Shown: positions 12,092-13,509 of the stretch, piece after piece
How positions within the stretch are numbered: the stretch's first letter is position 1
Layout of the letters: each line of letters opens with the position of its first letter
Assembly: GCA_023392115.1 (NCBI GenBank)
Contig: JAEVZT010000074.1
Location: 1 to 13,509 of the forward strand
DNA from: Chloroflexota bacterium
Lineage (GTDB): Bacteria > Chloroflexota > Anaerolineae > Aggregatilineales > Phototrophicaceae
Reading direction: 5' to 3'
Length of the DNA: 13,509 nucleotides
The notes under the pieces: generated by a model
Seen by the model: only the letters and a program-made list of their open reading frames with translations
Told to the model about the DNA's origin: nothing
The model's database searches: none
Translations under genes and position numbers: made by a program

Positions 12092-13102
12092 TCAATCCCC
12101 TATGCGCGTCGCGCGGCACTGCGCCAGCAAGCTCAACTCGGACACGAGGAAACAGTGCGCCTGAGTCATCGCCGTTTCGGTGCGGTTCAGCACATCGTAC
12201 ACCAGCTGCCCGCCGTACGGCAGCGGCACATCCGAACAGTCGATGTAGCGCGTCGCCTGCTGATCGACGATGAACAGGTGATTCGCCCCCGCGCGCCCGC
12301 CGATGTCAATCGTCTTGCGAAGTTCAATATACCCCGCGGTGCCGAGGACGAACAGGCGCACGTCGCCCCACGTATCTAAACCTCTCGGCGTCAGCCAGTC
12401 GACGCGAATGTATCCGGTCGCGTGGTCGCTCCGCAGCGTCACGTCGCCGAAGTCCTCGAATTCGGGAAACTGGCGGTGAAGAAAATTGCCGACCTGCGAC
12501 TGGACGATCTCGGCAGACGTGCTGCCGGTGAAGTACAGGAACTGGTCGATCTGGTGCGAGGCGAGGTCGTTGATGATGCCGCCGAAATAGCGCCTGTCGA
12601 ATGACCACTCCGGGCGCGGCACGTGTCCGAGGAAGCGGTGCGGACCAAAACCGGTTGTCTGCACGACCTGTCCAATTGCGCCCGACCGCGCCAGTTCCGC
12701 CGCCTTGACGGTCGCGGCGTTATCGAAGCGCTCGCCGAAGTGGACGGCGTAAATCCGCCCGGTCGCCGCCTGCACTCGCCGTACCGCTTCCAGTTGATCG
12801 AGCGTGACAAAACCCGGTTTGGCGCACGAGTAATCTTTGCCGCTCTCCATGACGCGGATGCCGAGCGGCGCGCGTTCCGACGGCACGGCGGCGCTGGCGA
12901 CAAGCTGAATGCTTGGGTCGTCGAGGATTTCGTCAACGCTGCGCGCCCCCTTCGCCTGCGAGTATTTCGCGCCGAAGGCAGCGGCGAGCGCCGGATCGTC
13001 GTCGAAATACCAGACGAGTTCAGCGCCAGCGCCGATCAGGGCGTTGACTTGGTTGTAGATGTGCGGGTGGTCGAAGCCGATGGCGGCGATGCGGATAGAC
13101 AT
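12092..13102 (-). CDS. Gfo/Idh/MocA family NAD(P)-dependent oxidoreductase
   Basis: A 336-aa sugar or inositol dehydrogenase-type enzyme. Residues 1-120 are a Rossmann fold beginning MSIRIAAIGFDHPHIY, with a His-containing loop instead of the commoner GxGxxG. The family's EKP lysine appears in CAKP (Lys95), with Ala in place of Glu. The C-terminal alpha/beta domain carries GGIINDLASHQID, the D..G/A.H motif with catalytic Asp179 and His183. It would oxidise or reduce a hydroxyl of a sugar or sugar acid with NAD(P). ATG at 13102 has GGAG 9-10 nt upstream. It begins 20 nt after the preceding oxidoreductase gene and ends 11 nt before the TTG start of the dehydratase, so the three are almost certainly co-transcribed. 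The exact substrate cannot be read; a step feeding the dehydratase is the natural guess. Confidence 0.87.
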   Translation of the reverse strand: MSIRIAAIGFDHPHIYNQVNALIGAGAELVWYFDDDPALAAAFGAKYSQAKGARSVDEILDDPSIQLVASAAVPSERAPLGIRVMESGKDYSCAKPGFVTLDQLEAVRRVQAATGRIYAVHFGERFDNAATVKAAELARSGAIGQVVQTTGFGPHRFLGHVPRPEWSFDRRYFGGIINDLASHQIDQFLYFTGSTSAEIVQSQVGNFLHRQFPEFEDFGDVTLRSDHATGYIRVDWLTPRGLDTWGDVRLFVLGTAGYIELRKTIDIGGRAGANHLFIVDQQATRYIDCSDVPLPYGGQLVYDVLNRTETAMTQAHCFLVSELSLLAQCRATRIGD

Positions 13103-13122
13103 CGTATTTGCTCCAAAGATGT

Positions 13123-13509
13123 TTACGGCTGGCTCAGCGTTTGCGGCGAACCGTTCAGCGCGTAGTAGTAGGGATCATCCGGTGTAATGTCGCCCCGTAT
13201 CACCGGCTGACCCGAAGCCGCCGACTTATACAGGCTGGAAATAAACTCGAGTATCCGCCGCGCTTCCAAGCCGCTGACCAGCGGACGCTCATTCCGCTCC
13301 ATACTGTCGAGCAGATCGTTCAACTGCGCGTCGTGGCTGCTCGGCGTATTGTCGTTCAGTCCTTGCCAGCTTGCCAACGCCGCCGGGTTCGTGGCGTTCT
13401 GCGGCAGGCTGAAACGCCAGTTTTCGTTGCCATAGCGGTAGAGCGCGCTCACTTCGACCGTTGCCTGCTGGAAGTCAAGCCGCAGGTAGCTTTCCTGTCG
13501 GGGCGAGAG
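13123..13509 (-). CDS. Gfo/Idh/MocA family oxidoreductase, C-terminal part
   Basis: Only the last 128 codons are in the window; the frame runs open off the right edge (first visible codon CTC at 13509), so the GTG at 13452 is internal. The visible part shows a strand ending FQQATVEVSALYRYG, followed by a loop and the typical C-terminal helix of this family: LLDSMERNERPLVSGLEARRILEFISSLYKSAASGQPV. It ends at a TAA (13125-13123), 20 nt before the next oxidoreductase gene. It would be the first of the three visible genes of the sugar-acid operon. The cofactor-binding half is not visible, so the call rests on the C-terminal signature and the context. Confidence 0.72.
   Translation of the reverse strand, partial: LSPRQESYLRLDFQQATVEVSALYRYGNENWRFSLPQNATNPAALASWQGLNDNTPSSHDAQLNDLLDSMERNERPLVSGLEARRILEFISSLYKSAASGQPVIRGDITPDDPYYYALNGSPQTLSQP

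Noticed and set aside
11067..12164. A 365-codon plus-strand frame opposite the dehydratase gene
   Set aside because: Composition is Arg/Asp/Val-rich without domains; the minus strand encodes all UxaA motifs.
1..13509. Defence system, prophage, integron, toxin-antitoxin or tRNA gene
   Set aside because: Every substantial frame is accounted for by housekeeping, transport, secreted or catabolic proteins, and no cloverleaf or integrase/transposase was seen.

Overview
The window (about 60% GC by eye) looks like a chromosomal segment of a Gram-negative-stained but phylogenetically deep bacterium, most probably a member of the Chloroflexota (Anaerolineae-like). The reasons are the mix of protein styles: a four-domain ribosomal protein S1 with an acidic Glu/Ala tail, a UbiE/MenG-type quinone methyltransferase, secreted proteins with low-complexity Thr/Asp/Glu tails, and a short C-rich/G-rich palindromic dispersed repeat. 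This assignment is an inference; no 16S or other decisive marker is present.

Layout. Positions 1-539 (+) hold the 3' part of a UbiE/MenG methyltransferase. It converges, with a 4-nt gap, on a minus-strand translation cluster read from right to left: rpsA (S1, 4011-2791), rpsU (bS21, 2668-2468), infA (IF-1, 2349-2089) and a GT39-like membrane glycosyltransferase (2061-544). The cluster is headed by a perfect sigma-70-type promoter (TTGACA-17-TATAAT, 4227-4199). Its ~180-nt leader can be folded by hand into a three-way junction followed by an intrinsic terminator just before the rpsA start. Each of the three gaps inside the cluster contains a perfect inverted repeat of 7 to 11 bp. This control architecture is the most interesting part of the window.

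Positions 4395-4856 (+) encode a small secreted protein of unknown function. It converges on a minus-strand secreted protein (6292-4895) with three copies of a beta-rich DUF7282-like unit and a C-terminal tandem heptapeptide tail; the two share one terminator hairpin. A 120-bp palindromic repeat (6414-6533) separates that gene from a minus-strand alpha/beta hydrolase fused to a multi-pass membrane domain (8321-6540). Upstream lies an SLC13/DASS-like permease with two cytoplasmic RCK_C domains (10298-8433), preceded by a perfect CRP-family-type operator (TGTGA-N6-TCACA).

Positions 13509-10488 (-) form a tight sugar-acid catabolic operon: a Gfo/Idh/MocA oxidoreductase (truncated by the window edge), a second Gfo/Idh/MocA oxidoreductase and a UxaA/GarD-family dehydratase that probably starts at a TTG codon. 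The likely logic is oxidation or epimerisation of a sugar or sugar acid by the oxidoreductases and dehydration of the resulting aldonate (altronate-like) to a 2-keto-3-deoxy acid. No tRNA, rRNA, CRISPR array, transposase, phage gene or defence system was seen.
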